Source: an uncultured Clostridia bacterium
GTDB taxonomy: Bacteria; Bacillota; Clostridia; Christensenellales; Borkfalkiaceae
DNA: 64,000 bases
Direction of reading: 5' to 3'
NCBI GenBank assembly: GCA_947597925.1
Contig: CANQFA010000002.1
Span: forward strand, 1 to 64,000
The position numbers and the translations under genes are program-made. Below are positions 35,061 to 43,725 of this stretch, piece by piece. Positions within the stretch are counted from its first letter, which is position 1. Each line of letters starts with the position of its first letter. A model generated the notes under the pieces. That model was given only the letters and a program-made list of their open reading frames with translations. It was not told where the DNA came from and searched no databases.

Positions 35061-36892
35061 TCGCCCTCGTCGGAAATCCGAACGCGGGCAAGACGACTCT
35101 CTTTAACCGCCTGACGGGAAGGCGGGAGCGCGTGGGAAATTGGCACGGCGTGACCGTGCGTGCGGCGATGGGGCGCTCCGCGGCGGGGACGATCGTCGAC
35201 CTTCCCGGCATTTACCGCCTTTCGGGCGGGAGCATGGAGGAGGGGGAGACGGCGCGCTTCCTTGCGGAGCATCCTGCGGCCGCCCTCGTCTTCGTGTCCG
35301 AATATGCGACCCTTCCCCGCACCCTCGCCCTCATGCGCGAGGCGACAAGAGGGGGAAGGCGGTGCCTGCTCGTGCTGACCAAGGAAAAGTCCTTTTTCCG
35401 TGCGGGGGGCAGGGTCGACCTTGCCGGGCTTGGGAAGACGCTCGGGTGCCTCGTCATAAGTGCCGCCGAGCTGAATGCCGCACGCCTCGAAGACCTCCTC
35501 AAAATTGCGCCCGTCGAGGTCACCGCCTCGGACATGGGTGCCGCCTATCGGCCCATGTCGCCCAAACTCGGCCGCTTCGACGGCCTGCTCTACAGCGCGG
35601 CATTCGGCATTCCCTTCTTCGCCCTCCTCTTTCTTTTCGCCTTTTTCATGACCTTCGCGCGGGGGATGCCGGGGGACCTCATGAAGGGTGCCGTAGAGGG
35701 GCTCTTTGCGGAGACGCTCGCGGGATACGCCAAAAAAATTCCCTCTTCCGTCCTCAGGAGCCTCGCGTGCGGCCTCCTCTCGAGCGTGGGCGGCGTGCTC
35801 TCCTTTCTTCCGCAGATCGCGCTATTGGAACTCTTCTTCATCCTGCTCGAGGAGAGCGGGCTCTTTTCCCGTCTCGCCTTTCTGACCGACGGCATCCTCT
35901 CGCGCATGGGGCTCTCGGGGCGGGCGGTCTTTTCGCTCTGCATGGGCTTCGGCTGCAGCGCTGCCGCCATCCTCACGACGCGCGGACTCGATGACAGGGA
36001 GATGCAGCGGCGGGTCATCACCTGCCTTCCCTTCCTGCCGTGCAGCGCAAAACTTCCCGTCTTCCTCGTGCTCACGACGACCTTCTTCGAGGATCCCTTT
36101 CCCGCGGTGCTCCTCCTCTATGCTCTCGGCGTAGGCCTTGCGGTGCTCTACGCCCTCTTTACGGGGAAGCGGGGCGCCCCGCTCTGCATGGAGACGGCGC
36201 CTCTGCACATTCCCGCACCTCTTTTTGTCCTGAAATCCTTGCTCTTTCAGATAAAACAGTTTATAATAAAGGTGGCGACCGTCGTGCTCGCCTTCTCCTT
36301 CGTCTCGTGGCTGCTCTCCTCCTTTACCTTCGCCTTCGTGCCCTGTGCAGTGGAGGACAGCATGCTCGCCGCGCTCTGCGGGAGGCTCTCCTTCCTCTTT
36401 GCGCCCGTGGGGATGGGGGACTGGCGCATGACCTACGCCGCCCTCGCGGGACTCGTCGCCAAGGAAAATGTGGCGGGCGCCATCGCGCTCCTGTACGGAA
36501 GTTTTCCCTACTCCGTGCAGAGTGCCTTTGCCTTCGCCGTCTTCATGCTCACCTGCTCGCCCTGCGTCTCCGCCATTGCCGCCGAGGCAAGAGAACTCGG
36601 GACAAGGCGCGCCCTCGCAAATGCGGGCATCCGTACCCTGTCGGCCCTCCTCCTCTCCTACGCCGTCTATGGGCTCCTCCTCCTGCCGTGGCTGTGGGCG
36701 CTCCTCCTGCCCGCAGGCCTCCTCCTCTTCTTCCATGAAAAGATTTTCCGTAAACTCCGAGATCTCCCTTCGCGCCTTCACCGACGAGACCTGTCCGCAG
36801 GCGTCGATGTGTCTCCGCGCCCTTCTTCGCCGCCGAGACGTGCGCGTCAACGGAAAGAAGACGGGCGAGGACCTTCTGCTTCGCCCCGGTGA
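35048..36892 (+). CDS. feoB: Ferrous iron transporter B, compact form with altered G4 motif
   Basis: 614 residues as read. N-terminal G domain: G1 GNPNAGKTT (9-17), G2-region 'GNWHGVTV' (usually GNWPGVTV), G3 DLPG (51-54). The G4 position, usually N-M-x-D, reads 'LVLTKEKSF' (about 108-116). Membrane domain has both Gate motifs: 'GFGCSAAAILTTRGLDD...TCLPFLPCSAKLPVF' and 'MTYAALAGLVAKENV...FMLTCSPCVSAIAA'. It imports Fe2+. After about residue 565 the tail is Arg/Pro/Ser-rich and is out of character; this part overlaps the next gene by 158 nt and may be read-through of a lost stop codon. Shorter than classical FeoB (about 700+). Confidence 0.9.
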   Translation: MEEMIALVGNPNAGKTTLFNRLTGRRERVGNWHGVTVRAAMGRSAAGTIVDLPGIYRLSGGSMEEGETARFLAEHPAAALVFVSEYATLPRTLALMREATRGGRRCLLVLTKEKSFFRAGGRVDLAGLGKTLGCLVISAAELNAARLEDLLKIAPVEVTASDMGAAYRPMSPKLGRFDGLLYSAAFGIPFFALLFLFAFFMTFARGMPGDLMKGAVEGLFAETLAGYAKKIPSSVLRSLACGLLSSVGGVLSFLPQIALLELFFILLEESGLFSRLAFLTDGILSRMGLSGRAVFSLCMGFGCSAAAILTTRGLDDREMQRRVITCLPFLPCSAKLPVFLVLTTTFFEDPFPAVLLLYALGVGLAVLYALFTGKRGAPLCMETAPLHIPAPLFVLKSLLFQIKQFIIKVATVVLAFSFVSWLLSSFTFAFVPCAVEDSMLAALCGRLSFLFAPVGMGDWRMTYAALAGLVAKENVAGAIALLYGSFPYSVQSAFAFAVFMLTCSPCVSAIAAEARELGTRRALANAGIRTLSALLLSYAVYGLLLLPWLWALLLPAGLLLFFHEKIFRKLRDLPSRLHRRDLSAGVDVSPRPSSPPRRARQRKEDGRGPSASPR

Positions 36893-37538
36893 CGAGGTGG
36901 CCTACTACATGACGCCCGCCGAGGAGGGGATGACCTCCCATTTTCCCGTCTACGAGGACGAGAGCGTGCTCGTCGTGGACAAGGAGAGCGGCGTGAGCTC
37001 GGAGGCGCTCTTTTCCGAACTCTCGGAAAGGGGCCCGCTCTTTGCCGTGCACCGCCTCGACCGCAACACCGCGGGGCTTCTCATCTACGCGAAGACGGAG
37101 GAGATGTACGCCGCCCTTCTCGAAGCATTTCGCGCGCGGAAGGTGGAAAAGGGATACGAGGCACTCGTCTTCGGCACACCGAAATCGCCCCACGCGGTCT
37201 ATGAGGCCTACCTCGAAAAGGACGCCTCTGCCTCCCTCGTCCGCATCAACGGGCAGGGAAGAGGGGAGAAGATTGTGACGGAAATTTCCCTCCTCGAGCG
37301 AAGGGGAGACCTCTCCCTTCTCGCCGTGACCCTGCACACAGGCAAGACGCACCAGATCCGCGCCCACCTCGCCTACCTCGGCCTTCCCATCGTCGGAGAC
37401 GAGAAATACGGGGACCATGTCCGAAACAGGGCCCTCCATGCGACCCGTCAGCGCCTCCTGGCGCGGCGACTTGTGATTTGCTCGGAGGAGTGTCCGACCC
37501 TTCTCGGAAAGGTCTTTCTCTCCACGCGCAGTCTCTGA
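36735..37538 (+). CDS. RluA-family pseudouridine synthase with S4 domain
   Basis: 267 residues from ATG 36735. S4 RNA-binding domain: 'ISLRAFTDETCPQASMCLRALLRRRDVRVNGKKTGEDLLLRPGDEVAYYM'. Catalytic domain: 'YEDESVLVVDKESGVSSE', Asp in 'AVHRLDRNTAGLLIYAKT', 'KGYEALVFG', 'LHTGKTHQIRAHLAYLGLPIVGDEKYG'. The S4 domain is needed for family length, so the start must lie inside feoB: the two frames share 158 nt. Second RluA-type enzyme in the window; likely a 23S rRNA modifier of the RluC/RluD group. Confidence 0.9.
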   Translation: MKRFSVNSEISLRAFTDETCPQASMCLRALLRRRDVRVNGKKTGEDLLLRPGDEVAYYMTPAEEGMTSHFPVYEDESVLVVDKESGVSSEALFSELSERGPLFAVHRLDRNTAGLLIYAKTEEMYAALLEAFRARKVEKGYEALVFGTPKSPHAVYEAYLEKDASASLVRINGQGRGEKIVTEISLLERRGDLSLLAVTLHTGKTHQIRAHLAYLGLPIVGDEKYGDHVRNRALHATRQRLLARRLVICSEECPTLLGKVFLSTRSL

Positions 37539-37558
37539 AAAAATTTTCCGAAAAACAC

Positions 37559-37605
37559 TTGACAAGCGCTTTTCTTTATGTTATCATATGAACAGTTATA
37601 CATAT
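37559..37605 (+). promoter_or_regulatory. arsR-cadA promoter and operator
   Basis: TTGACA (37559-37564), 17 bp, TATCAT (37582-37587). An inverted repeat ATATGAACAGTTATACATAT (37586-37605) overlaps the -10 box and start region, as expected for an ArsR/SmtB operator. AAAGGAG at 37614-37620 sets ATG 37627. Confidence 0.8.
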
Positions 37606-37626
37606 CTTAATATAAAGGAGCATCCC

Positions 37627-37989
37627 ATGAACTGTGATCATGAAGCAGAGCACGCCGACAAGGTAAAGCGTGCGGCACGGAATATGCCCCCCGCGGGGGA
37701 CATCGAGCGGCTCGCCGCGGGATTCAAGGCCATCTCGGAGCCCAGCCGCCTCAAGATCCTCTTCGCCCTCATGCAGGGCGAGCTGTGCGTACAGCACATC
37801 GTCGAGGCGGTGGGGAGCATGCAGAGCGCCGTCTCCCATCAGCTCCGCATCCTGAAGGCGGCGGGCGCGGTCAAGGCGAGACGGGACGGGCAGAATATCG
37901 CCTACTCCATCGCCGACAGCCACGTCGTCGCCGTCCTTGAGCTTGCCTGCACCCACTTGAGGTGCGGAAGCGGGGAGGAAGGGAGATGA
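37627..37989 (+). CDS. ArsR/SmtB-family metal-sensing repressor
   Basis: 120 residues; ATG 37627 chosen by its Shine-Dalgarno rather than ATG 37588, which would translate the operator. Winged HTH 'EPSRLKILFALMQGELCVQHIVEAVGSMQSAVSHQLRILKAAGAVKARRDGQNIAYSI'. The alpha-3 CxC metal site of CadC is reduced to ELCVQH (one Cys), while the C-terminal helix has D97-x-H99 and H110-x2-C113, the alpha-5 pattern of zinc/cobalt sensors of the SmtB/CzrA type with Cys as last ligand. Cys3, His5 and His9 at the N-terminus may add ligands. Overlaps cadA start (ATGA). Confidence 0.92.
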   Translation: MNCDHEAEHADKVKRAARNMPPAGDIERLAAGFKAISEPSRLKILFALMQGELCVQHIVEAVGSMQSAVSHQLRILKAAGAVKARRDGQNIAYSIADSHVVAVLELACTHLRCGSGEEGR

Positions 37990-40061
37990 AGAAGATCATC
38001 CGCATCCGCAATCTCGACTGCGCCGCCTGTGCCGCCGAACTCTCCGAGGAATTGGCGGGCGTCGAGGGCATCTCGGAGGCCGCTGCCGACTTCATCAACC
38101 AGCGCGTCACTTTGGACTATGCAGACGACGCCGCGCTCGCGAGAGCCATAGACACCATCTCCCACTTCGAGGAGGTGGAAGTAGTCGACGCCTCCGCACC
38201 GAGAAAGAAGGAGCGCCATCTCAAGGAAATCCTCTCCATCGCCCTTTCGGCCGCCCTGTTTCTTCCCGCGCTCATCCTGGAGATCCTCGGGAAGGCGGAG
38301 TGGGTCGCCTTCGGCCTCTTTCTCGCCTCTGCGCTCAGTGCGGGGTGGGAGGTCGTGTGGAATGTCGTCCTCGCCCTCCCGCGCGCCTTTCGGGGCGGGT
38401 TTCATCCCTCCGTCTTCTTCGATGAAAATCTCCTCATGACCATCGCGGCGATCGGGGCCTTTTCCATCCTTCAGCCCATGGAGGGCGCCGCCGTCATGCT
38501 CCTCTATCAGATAGGGGAGTTCCTGCAGGACATCGCCGTGGGCTCCTCGCGCGGGGAGATAGAGCGGCTCGCCGCCCTGCAGTCCTCCTCCGCCATCCGC
38601 ATTCGGGGAGAGGCGCGCGAAGAGGTCTCTCCCGACATGCTCGAGCGGGGCGACCTCGTCCTCATCCGCAAGGGGGATAAGGTGCCCGCCGATGTGCGCA
38701 TCACGGAGGGGGAGTCCTCCTTCGATACCAAGTCGCTGACAGGGGAGGCCTACCTCAAGGAGGCCTCTGCGGGGGCAGAGCTCCTCGCGGGCTATGTGAA
38801 TGCGGGCAACGCAGTCACGGCAGAGGTCGTGCGTCCCGCCTCGGAGAGCGCCGTCCAAAAGATCCTCGACATGGTGGAAAATTCCTCCGCGAAGAAGGCA
38901 AAGCCCGAGAAGTTCATCACGCGGTTCTCGCGGTACTATACCCCCATCGTGGTGCTGCTCGCAGTGTTCGTGGCAGTCATCCCGCCCCTCTTTCAGAACT
39001 TTGACTTTGCGAAATGGCTGGTCCCCGCCATAGAATTTCTCGTGATCTCCTGCCCGTGCGCGCTCATCATCTCCGTCCCGCTCACCTATTTCTCGGGCGT
39101 GGGCACCCTCGCGCGCCACGGCGTCCTCACAAAGGGGGCTGTCTGCCTCGACGAACTCGCAAAGGTAAAGGCGGCGGCATTCGACAAGACGGGCACCCTC
39201 ACCGAGGGAAAATTTTCCATCGCCGCCCACGACGGGGAGCGCGTGCTCGCCCTCGCCGCGGCCGTGGAGCGGAATTCTTCTCACCCGCTCGCACAGGCCT
39301 TCGCAGGGGTCAGGACGGACCTCATTGCGGAAAATGTACGCGAGATCGCGGGCATGGGTCTATCCGCCGAGGTCAACGGCAAGAAAATTTTCGTCGGAAG
39401 CGCGCGGCTCATGGAGCGGGAAGGCATTTTCGTCCCCGCCGCGGAGACCTCCCGTCTCTGCGTCTATGTGGCGGAGGAGGGGAACTTCCTCGGAAAGGTC
39501 GAGATCGAGGACAGGGTGCGTCCCGAGGCAAAGGAGGCGCTCACGGCGCTCAAGGCGGCGGGCATCTCGAAGATCGCCGTTCTCACGGGCGACTCCGAGG
39601 CGCGGGCAAGGGAGACCCTCGCGGGGCTTCCCATCGACCTCATCTCGGCGGGCCTTCTTCCCGAAGAGAAGCCCGCGCGGGCAGAGGCACTCAAGGCGGA
39701 GGGACCCCTCCTCTATGTGGGCGACGGGGTCAATGATACTCCCATGATGGCGGCGAGCGACGTCTCGGTCGCGATGGGGGGCTTGGGGAGCGATGCGGCC
39801 ATCGAGACGAGCGACTTTGTCCTCGCGGGTGACGACCTCACCAACCTTCCCCGTGCGCTCAAGGGGGCGAGAAAGACGAAAAAGATCGTGACCGAAAATA
39901 TCGTCTTCTCGGTCGGGGTAAAGGTGGCCCTCATGGCGGTCTCCCTCGCGGCGACGGCCTCCGGGGTATTCGTCCTCCCCATCTGGGCTGCCGTCTTCGG
40001 CGACGTGGGCGTCATGCTCCTCGCCGTCCTCAACTCCATGCGCATGCGCACAAAGCTCTGA
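37986..40061 (+). CDS. cadA: P1B-type heavy-metal-transporting ATPase (Zn/Cd/Pb type)
   Basis: 691 residues from ATG 37986. One N-terminal HMA domain with a metal-binding pair in 'NLDCAACA' (C12, C15). Actuator domain TGE in 'SLTGEAYLKE'; transport motif CPC in 'ISCPCALIISVP'; phosphorylation 'DKTGTLTEG'; HP motif 'SSHPLAQAF'; hinge 'GDGVNDTPMM'. CPC with a following Ser/Pro fits divalent efflux (Zn2+, Cd2+, Pb2+). The translationally coupled ArsR repressor with alpha-5 ligands favours Zn/Cd. Role: detoxification at the cytoplasmic membrane. Confidence 0.95.
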   Translation: MKKIIRIRNLDCAACAAELSEELAGVEGISEAAADFINQRVTLDYADDAALARAIDTISHFEEVEVVDASAPRKKERHLKEILSIALSAALFLPALILEILGKAEWVAFGLFLASALSAGWEVVWNVVLALPRAFRGGFHPSVFFDENLLMTIAAIGAFSILQPMEGAAVMLLYQIGEFLQDIAVGSSRGEIERLAALQSSSAIRIRGEAREEVSPDMLERGDLVLIRKGDKVPADVRITEGESSFDTKSLTGEAYLKEASAGAELLAGYVNAGNAVTAEVVRPASESAVQKILDMVENSSAKKAKPEKFITRFSRYYTPIVVLLAVFVAVIPPLFQNFDFAKWLVPAIEFLVISCPCALIISVPLTYFSGVGTLARHGVLTKGAVCLDELAKVKAAAFDKTGTLTEGKFSIAAHDGERVLALAAAVERNSSHPLAQAFAGVRTDLIAENVREIAGMGLSAEVNGKKIFVGSARLMEREGIFVPAAETSRLCVYVAEEGNFLGKVEIEDRVRPEAKEALTALKAAGISKIAVLTGDSEARARETLAGLPIDLISAGLLPEEKPARAEALKAEGPLLYVGDGVNDTPMMAASDVSVAMGGLGSDAAIETSDFVLAGDDLTNLPRALKGARKTKKIVTENIVFSVGVKVALMAVSLAATASGVFVLPIWAAVFGDVGVMLLAVLNSMRMRTKL

Positions 40062-40097
40062 ACTCCGCACAAAAAATCGAAGGATGTCGCAAAACGG

Positions 40098-40126
40098 TTG
40101 CGTCTTTCGAAAGGATGTGCTATAAT
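40098..40126 (+). promoter_or_regulatory. Leaderless promoter of the HTH gene
   Basis: TTGCGT (40098-40103), 17 bp, TATAAT (40121-40126), then seven bases and ATG 40134; no Shine-Dalgarno. Confidence 0.8.
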
Positions 40127-40133
40127 ATTGACC

Positions 40134-40472
40134 ATGAAGATCACACGAAAGTTTATCAATTGGGAAGATACGGGCATCAAGCTCCGCCGTCTCCGCAGTG
40201 ACAACGAAAACCTTCGGCGCTATGTCTGCGGCGCCACCAAGCGCGACACGGACAAGTGCAATAACCCCTTGGGCAACTGCGCGAGCTGCGCGGAGCGCTA
40301 CATGGACAAGGATATCAGCCGCCCCGAGCTCGCCATGGTCTTCGGCGTGTCCGAGAGCGTCATCTCCAATTGGGAAAACGGCAAGACGCCCGTGGGGGTG
40401 GAGGACCTCCTCTTCTACTGCCAGATCGCCGATGTCCCGCTCGAAAATATCCTCATCTTCAAGGAAGATTGA
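40134..40472 (+). CDS. XRE-type HTH protein with four-Cys insertion
   Basis: 112 residues. The HTH domain begins 'GIKLRRLRSDNENLRRYV' (helix 1) and continues 'SRPELAMVFGVSESVISNWENGKTPVGVEDLLFYCQIADVPLENIL', a Cro/C1-type fold. Between helices 1 and 2 lies a ~28-residue insertion with C32-x9-C42-x6-C49-x2-C52, which could bind zinc or an iron-sulfur cluster and tie DNA binding to metal or redox state. The leaderless promoter fixes the start. Targets unknown; neighbours are cadA and an InlB-type surface protein. Confidence 0.8.
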   Translation: MKITRKFINWEDTGIKLRRLRSDNENLRRYVCGATKRDTDKCNNPLGNCASCAERYMDKDISRPELAMVFGVSESVISNWENGKTPVGVEDLLFYCQIADVPLENILIFKED

Positions 40473-40491
40473 CCCCGAAAAACAGTGAGAA

Positions 40492-40529
40492 AAGGAATCC
40501 CGTAAATTTTGCGGGATTCCTTTCTTATT
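40492..40529 (+). terminator. Rho-independent terminator
   Basis: Perfect 12-bp stem AAAGGAATCCCG / CGGGATTCCTTT followed by CTTATT. Confidence 0.88.
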
Positions 40530-40564
40530 ATGCGGGAAACGGTCCCGGGGAGGGTGAAAAGCTC

Positions 40565-40593
40565 TCGAAATTTCCGCCCACCTGCGGTATAAT
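40565..40593 (+). promoter_or_regulatory. Promoter of the InlB-repeat protein gene
   Basis: TCGAAA (40565-40570), 17 bp, TATAAT (40588-40593). Confidence 0.7.
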
Positions 40594-40610
40594 AGAGGTA
40601 CAAAAAAAGA

Positions 40611-40715
40611 GGAGGGACCTCCGATGTACTGACCCGAATGCACGGAACCGACCAAGACAAAATTCTCAAAGTACGAAAAGAAGCCGCAAAGTGCGGCAAA
40701 GGAGAATTCTTATGA
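40611..40715 (+). promoter_or_regulatory. Leader with two tiny upstream ORFs and hairpins
   Basis: GGAGG-GA-CCTCC (40611-40622) can form a small hairpin that includes a Shine-Dalgarno for the start-stop ORF ATG-TAC-TGA (40624-40632). A second frame, ATG 40639 to TGA 40715 (25 codons), ends on the next gene's start (ATGA). GCCGC/GCGGC (40683-40697) forms a hairpin directly before AAAGGAG (40698-40704), the ribosome binding site of the surface protein. Confidence 0.45.
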
Positions 40716-43609
40716 AGAACAACAGCATGACGAAGTTCGAATTTATGAGCTACCTCGACGGGGCGAAGAGATTGGAACGCACCATCCTCGACGGGCCCAT
40801 CAGCGAGAGAGAGGAGAAGGCGGCGATCTGCGAGGCTCTCGTGAGCGATTTCAGGAAGCGCTTTTCCGTGATCCCCGATGACACCCGCCTTCCCGCAGAG
40901 CATGTGGAGAAGGTAACAGACTTCTTCCGGACGGAAGCGGCCGATTGCTCGGTTCAGGAGTTCAATTGGCGGCTCAGTGGACACTTTGCACGCCTTGAGG
41001 GCTGGGCGGAGGAGAACTTCAAGCGCATCCCCGCAGGCCGCAAGACGACGAAGAAGGAGCGCAGAAAGCAGCTCATCTGCGGCGGCTTTGCTCTGCTCGG
41101 ATTTTTGATCCTCATCGCGTGTGTCGTCCTCAGGGAGCTCGCGACCGATGTCCCCGCTTGGGTCCTCCACACCATCAATATCGTCCTCGCGCTCTCCGGG
41201 CTCGAGGGCTTCGTGGCACTCATTCCCGTCGCGCTCATCTTCTTCCGCGCCAAGAAGGGCTGCCCCGTCGCCGAAGAGGAAGAGACCGCCAAGGCCGCGC
41301 CAAGCAAACACGGAAAGCTCAAGCGCGCACTCGGTGCGGTCGCTGTCGTCACGGTATTCGCCCTCGTCGGCATCGGCGTGTACATCGCGGACAGCACGGG
41401 TCTCCTCTATGGCACGGGCGCGATCCACTTCGATGCGGAAGGGCAGACCTACACGCAGGATGTTGTTCATTTCAATGACCATGTGACCCTCAAACTTCCC
41501 GCAAAGGCGGGGTATGATATCGTCGGCGTCGAGGACAAGCTCACGGGTGAGCGCCTCTTCGACAGCGAGGGCGTGTCCATCGGGAAAGTGACGAAGCGAG
41601 ACCTCAGCGACTACGAAGGCTACAAGCTCGAGGTCGTCTATCGGCCTCACACCTATGCGGCCTCCCTGTGCAGTGCGGCGGGTGTCGTGGCAAAGACCTT
41701 TACCTTCACGGTGGAGGATGAGCCCGACGACGTCATCGGCGAGCCGCAGCATCTCGACGGATATTCCTTCGACGGCTGGTACACCGATCCCTCCTTCCGC
41801 CATCCCTTCAGTGGAAATTTCGAGGACTACCTCGAGGAGGCCCTCGTGCTCTATCCTCACTACAGTCTGGAAAATTGGGCCATCGAGTGGGACCTTCAGG
41901 GCGGATGGATGGTAGACGGCGTGCTCGACAGGTACAATGTCCTCGCTGATGTGCCCCTTCCCAAGGGCGACGTCGTCCTCCGCCGCGGCTATGACCTCGT
42001 CGGTTGGGCGTATAACGGCAGGATCATCGAGTACTTCCCCGCAACGACGCGGCAGGACATCACCCTTGTCGCGGTCTGGACTCCGCACCCGTACACGCTC
42101 ACCTATGACTTCGGATACGGCGAGACCGAGACGGCTACCTTTGACATCGAGACGGAGATGATGCTCGAGGAGCCCATCCGCACGGGGTACAACTTCGCGG
42201 GCTGGTACACGGCGAAGAACCGTCAGACAAAGATCGAAAGGGTGGCGCTCGGGACGGCAGAGGACCTCACGGTCTATGCAAGCTGGACGCCCATAGAGTA
42301 CACGGTAGAGTATGACCTCGCGGGCGGCGAAAACAGCCCCCTCAATCCTTCCACCTACACGGTGGAGCACGACGTCAAGCTCTTTGCCCCCAAGTGGACG
42401 GGACATCCCTTCCTCGGATGGTTCGCCCCCGCGGCCTCGGAGTACAGGACCGAACTCGAAGCTCTCCGCGACGGCAACATCAGGCTCATCGCAGAGTGGG
42501 GCGTGCAGGAGCACACCATCACGGTATGCCCCGACAACGGCGAGAGGTCCTTTGTCCAGAAGGTCAACTACGGCGACCTCTACTCCATCACCCTGCCCGC
42601 CTATCGTGGCTATGAGTTCGGCGGTCTGACCCTCGGCGGAGAACCCTTCGCGGAAGTGGGGATCTACAACTACGATGCCGACCTCTGCCTCGTCGCACAC
42701 TACGAAGCCAAAAAGTACAGTATCTCCTATCTCGACGGCGGAAGCACCGTCTTCACGCAGGAAGTGACCTTCGGACAGCCCTACACCCTCCTCTTCCCCG
42801 AGGCGCGGCAGGACTACGAGTTCCTCGGCTGGTTCGATGCGGAGACCGAGGGGACCCTCGCCACCGACGGCGTCTTCAATGCGGCCGAAAATATCACCCT
42901 CTATGCCTCGTGGCGCAAGATCATGCAGATCGACCTCGAGAGCGGAAAGGAGTACACCGTGGACAGCTCGGTAGAGCGGGTCTATGTCACGGGCAGCTAT
43001 ACGGGAGGGGAAGATGAAGTCTTGACCGATATCTGCATCGTGATCTCCAATCGGGACGACGACCTCACCCTCTGCCTGCAGAATGCGGGCTTCCGCGGCA
43101 AGAATGACCGCAATGCCATCGACTGTCAGAATTCCTCCTATATCCTCACCGTCCTCCTTACGGGCGAGAACTATGTAGAGGGCGGAGCGGGCTCCCGCGG
43201 CGCCGACGGCGTAGGGGGAGGCTCCATGACCGAGAGCAACCGCAACGGAAAGCGCGGGCAGGACGGCGCGACTGCGCTCGAGGCGGGGATCGTCCGCTTC
43301 AAGGCCGCCGAAAACAACTGCTCCCTGACCCTACGCTCCGGGCACGGCGGGGACGGCGGCAACGGCGGAATTTCAAAAGATCGAAGCCGCGCCTGGTTGA
43401 ACTATCTTCCCGATGGCGGCAACGGCGGTGACAGTGGATATGCCATCAGCTGCCTGAAGTATTCTGAGGACGGCGTAAAGGTCAGTTTTGAGCAAAATGA
43501 GGCCGGGAAGGGCGGTACGCGCGGCTCCCGCGGCGACTGGTGGAAGGCCGCCTGCTACGGCTCCAACGGCAAGGACGGCAAGCAAAACGACGCGATCAAC
43601 TACAAATGA
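40712..43609 (+). CDS. Membrane-anchored InlB B-repeat surface protein
   Basis: 965 residues from ATG 40712 (AAAGGAG upstream). Residues 1-110 are a cytoplasmic helical domain (MTKFEFMSYLDGAKRLERTI...). Two membrane helices near 112-180 and a third (ALGAVAVVTVFALVGIGVYIAD) near 205-228. The exterior carries about six InlB B-repeat-like units, each with the hallmark 'G(Y/H)xFxGW(Y/F)': YSFDGWYTD, YDLVGWAYN, YNFAGWYTA, HPFLGWFAP, YEFLGWFDA. The last ~200 residues are Gly/Asn/Asp-rich (GSRGADGVGGG; HGGDGGNGG). Probably binds surfaces or host matrix; the N-terminal cytoplasmic domain before the anchor is atypical and may signal or attach to a partner. Confidence 0.85.
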   Translation: MKNNSMTKFEFMSYLDGAKRLERTILDGPISEREEKAAICEALVSDFRKRFSVIPDDTRLPAEHVEKVTDFFRTEAADCSVQEFNWRLSGHFARLEGWAEENFKRIPAGRKTTKKERRKQLICGGFALLGFLILIACVVLRELATDVPAWVLHTINIVLALSGLEGFVALIPVALIFFRAKKGCPVAEEEETAKAAPSKHGKLKRALGAVAVVTVFALVGIGVYIADSTGLLYGTGAIHFDAEGQTYTQDVVHFNDHVTLKLPAKAGYDIVGVEDKLTGERLFDSEGVSIGKVTKRDLSDYEGYKLEVVYRPHTYAASLCSAAGVVAKTFTFTVEDEPDDVIGEPQHLDGYSFDGWYTDPSFRHPFSGNFEDYLEEALVLYPHYSLENWAIEWDLQGGWMVDGVLDRYNVLADVPLPKGDVVLRRGYDLVGWAYNGRIIEYFPATTRQDITLVAVWTPHPYTLTYDFGYGETETATFDIETEMMLEEPIRTGYNFAGWYTAKNRQTKIERVALGTAEDLTVYASWTPIEYTVEYDLAGGENSPLNPSTYTVEHDVKLFAPKWTGHPFLGWFAPAASEYRTELEALRDGNIRLIAEWGVQEHTITVCPDNGERSFVQKVNYGDLYSITLPAYRGYEFGGLTLGGEPFAEVGIYNYDADLCLVAHYEAKKYSISYLDGGSTVFTQEVTFGQPYTLLFPEARQDYEFLGWFDAETEGTLATDGVFNAAENITLYASWRKIMQIDLESGKEYTVDSSVERVYVTGSYTGGEDEVLTDICIVISNRDDDLTLCLQNAGFRGKNDRNAIDCQNSSYILTVLLTGENYVEGGAGSRGADGVGGGSMTESNRNGKRGQDGATALEAGIVRFKAAENNCSLTLRSGHGGDGGNGGISKDRSRAWLNYLPDGGNGGDSGYAISCLKYSEDGVKVSFEQNEAGKGGTRGSRGDWWKAACYGSNGKDGKQNDAINYK

Positions 43610-43683
43610 TCCCATCCCCGTGACGCAACTTTTATCCGACCCCGTGACGAAATAAGCTGTAAATCATTTCGTACCAACTCCAT

Positions 43684-43722
43684 GGATGCCGAGGGCTCGC
43701 CCTCGGCATCCTCCTGTCTTTT
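43684..43722 (+). terminator. Rho-independent terminator
   Basis: Perfect 13-bp stem GGATGCCGAGGGC / GCCCTCGGCATCC with a 2-nt gap, then TCCTGTCTTTT. Confidence 0.85.
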
Positions 43723-43725
43723 GCG

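Noticed and set aside
37588..37626. Upstream ATG for the ArsR gene
   Set aside because: It lies in the -10/operator region; ATG 37627 has a proper AAAGGAG.
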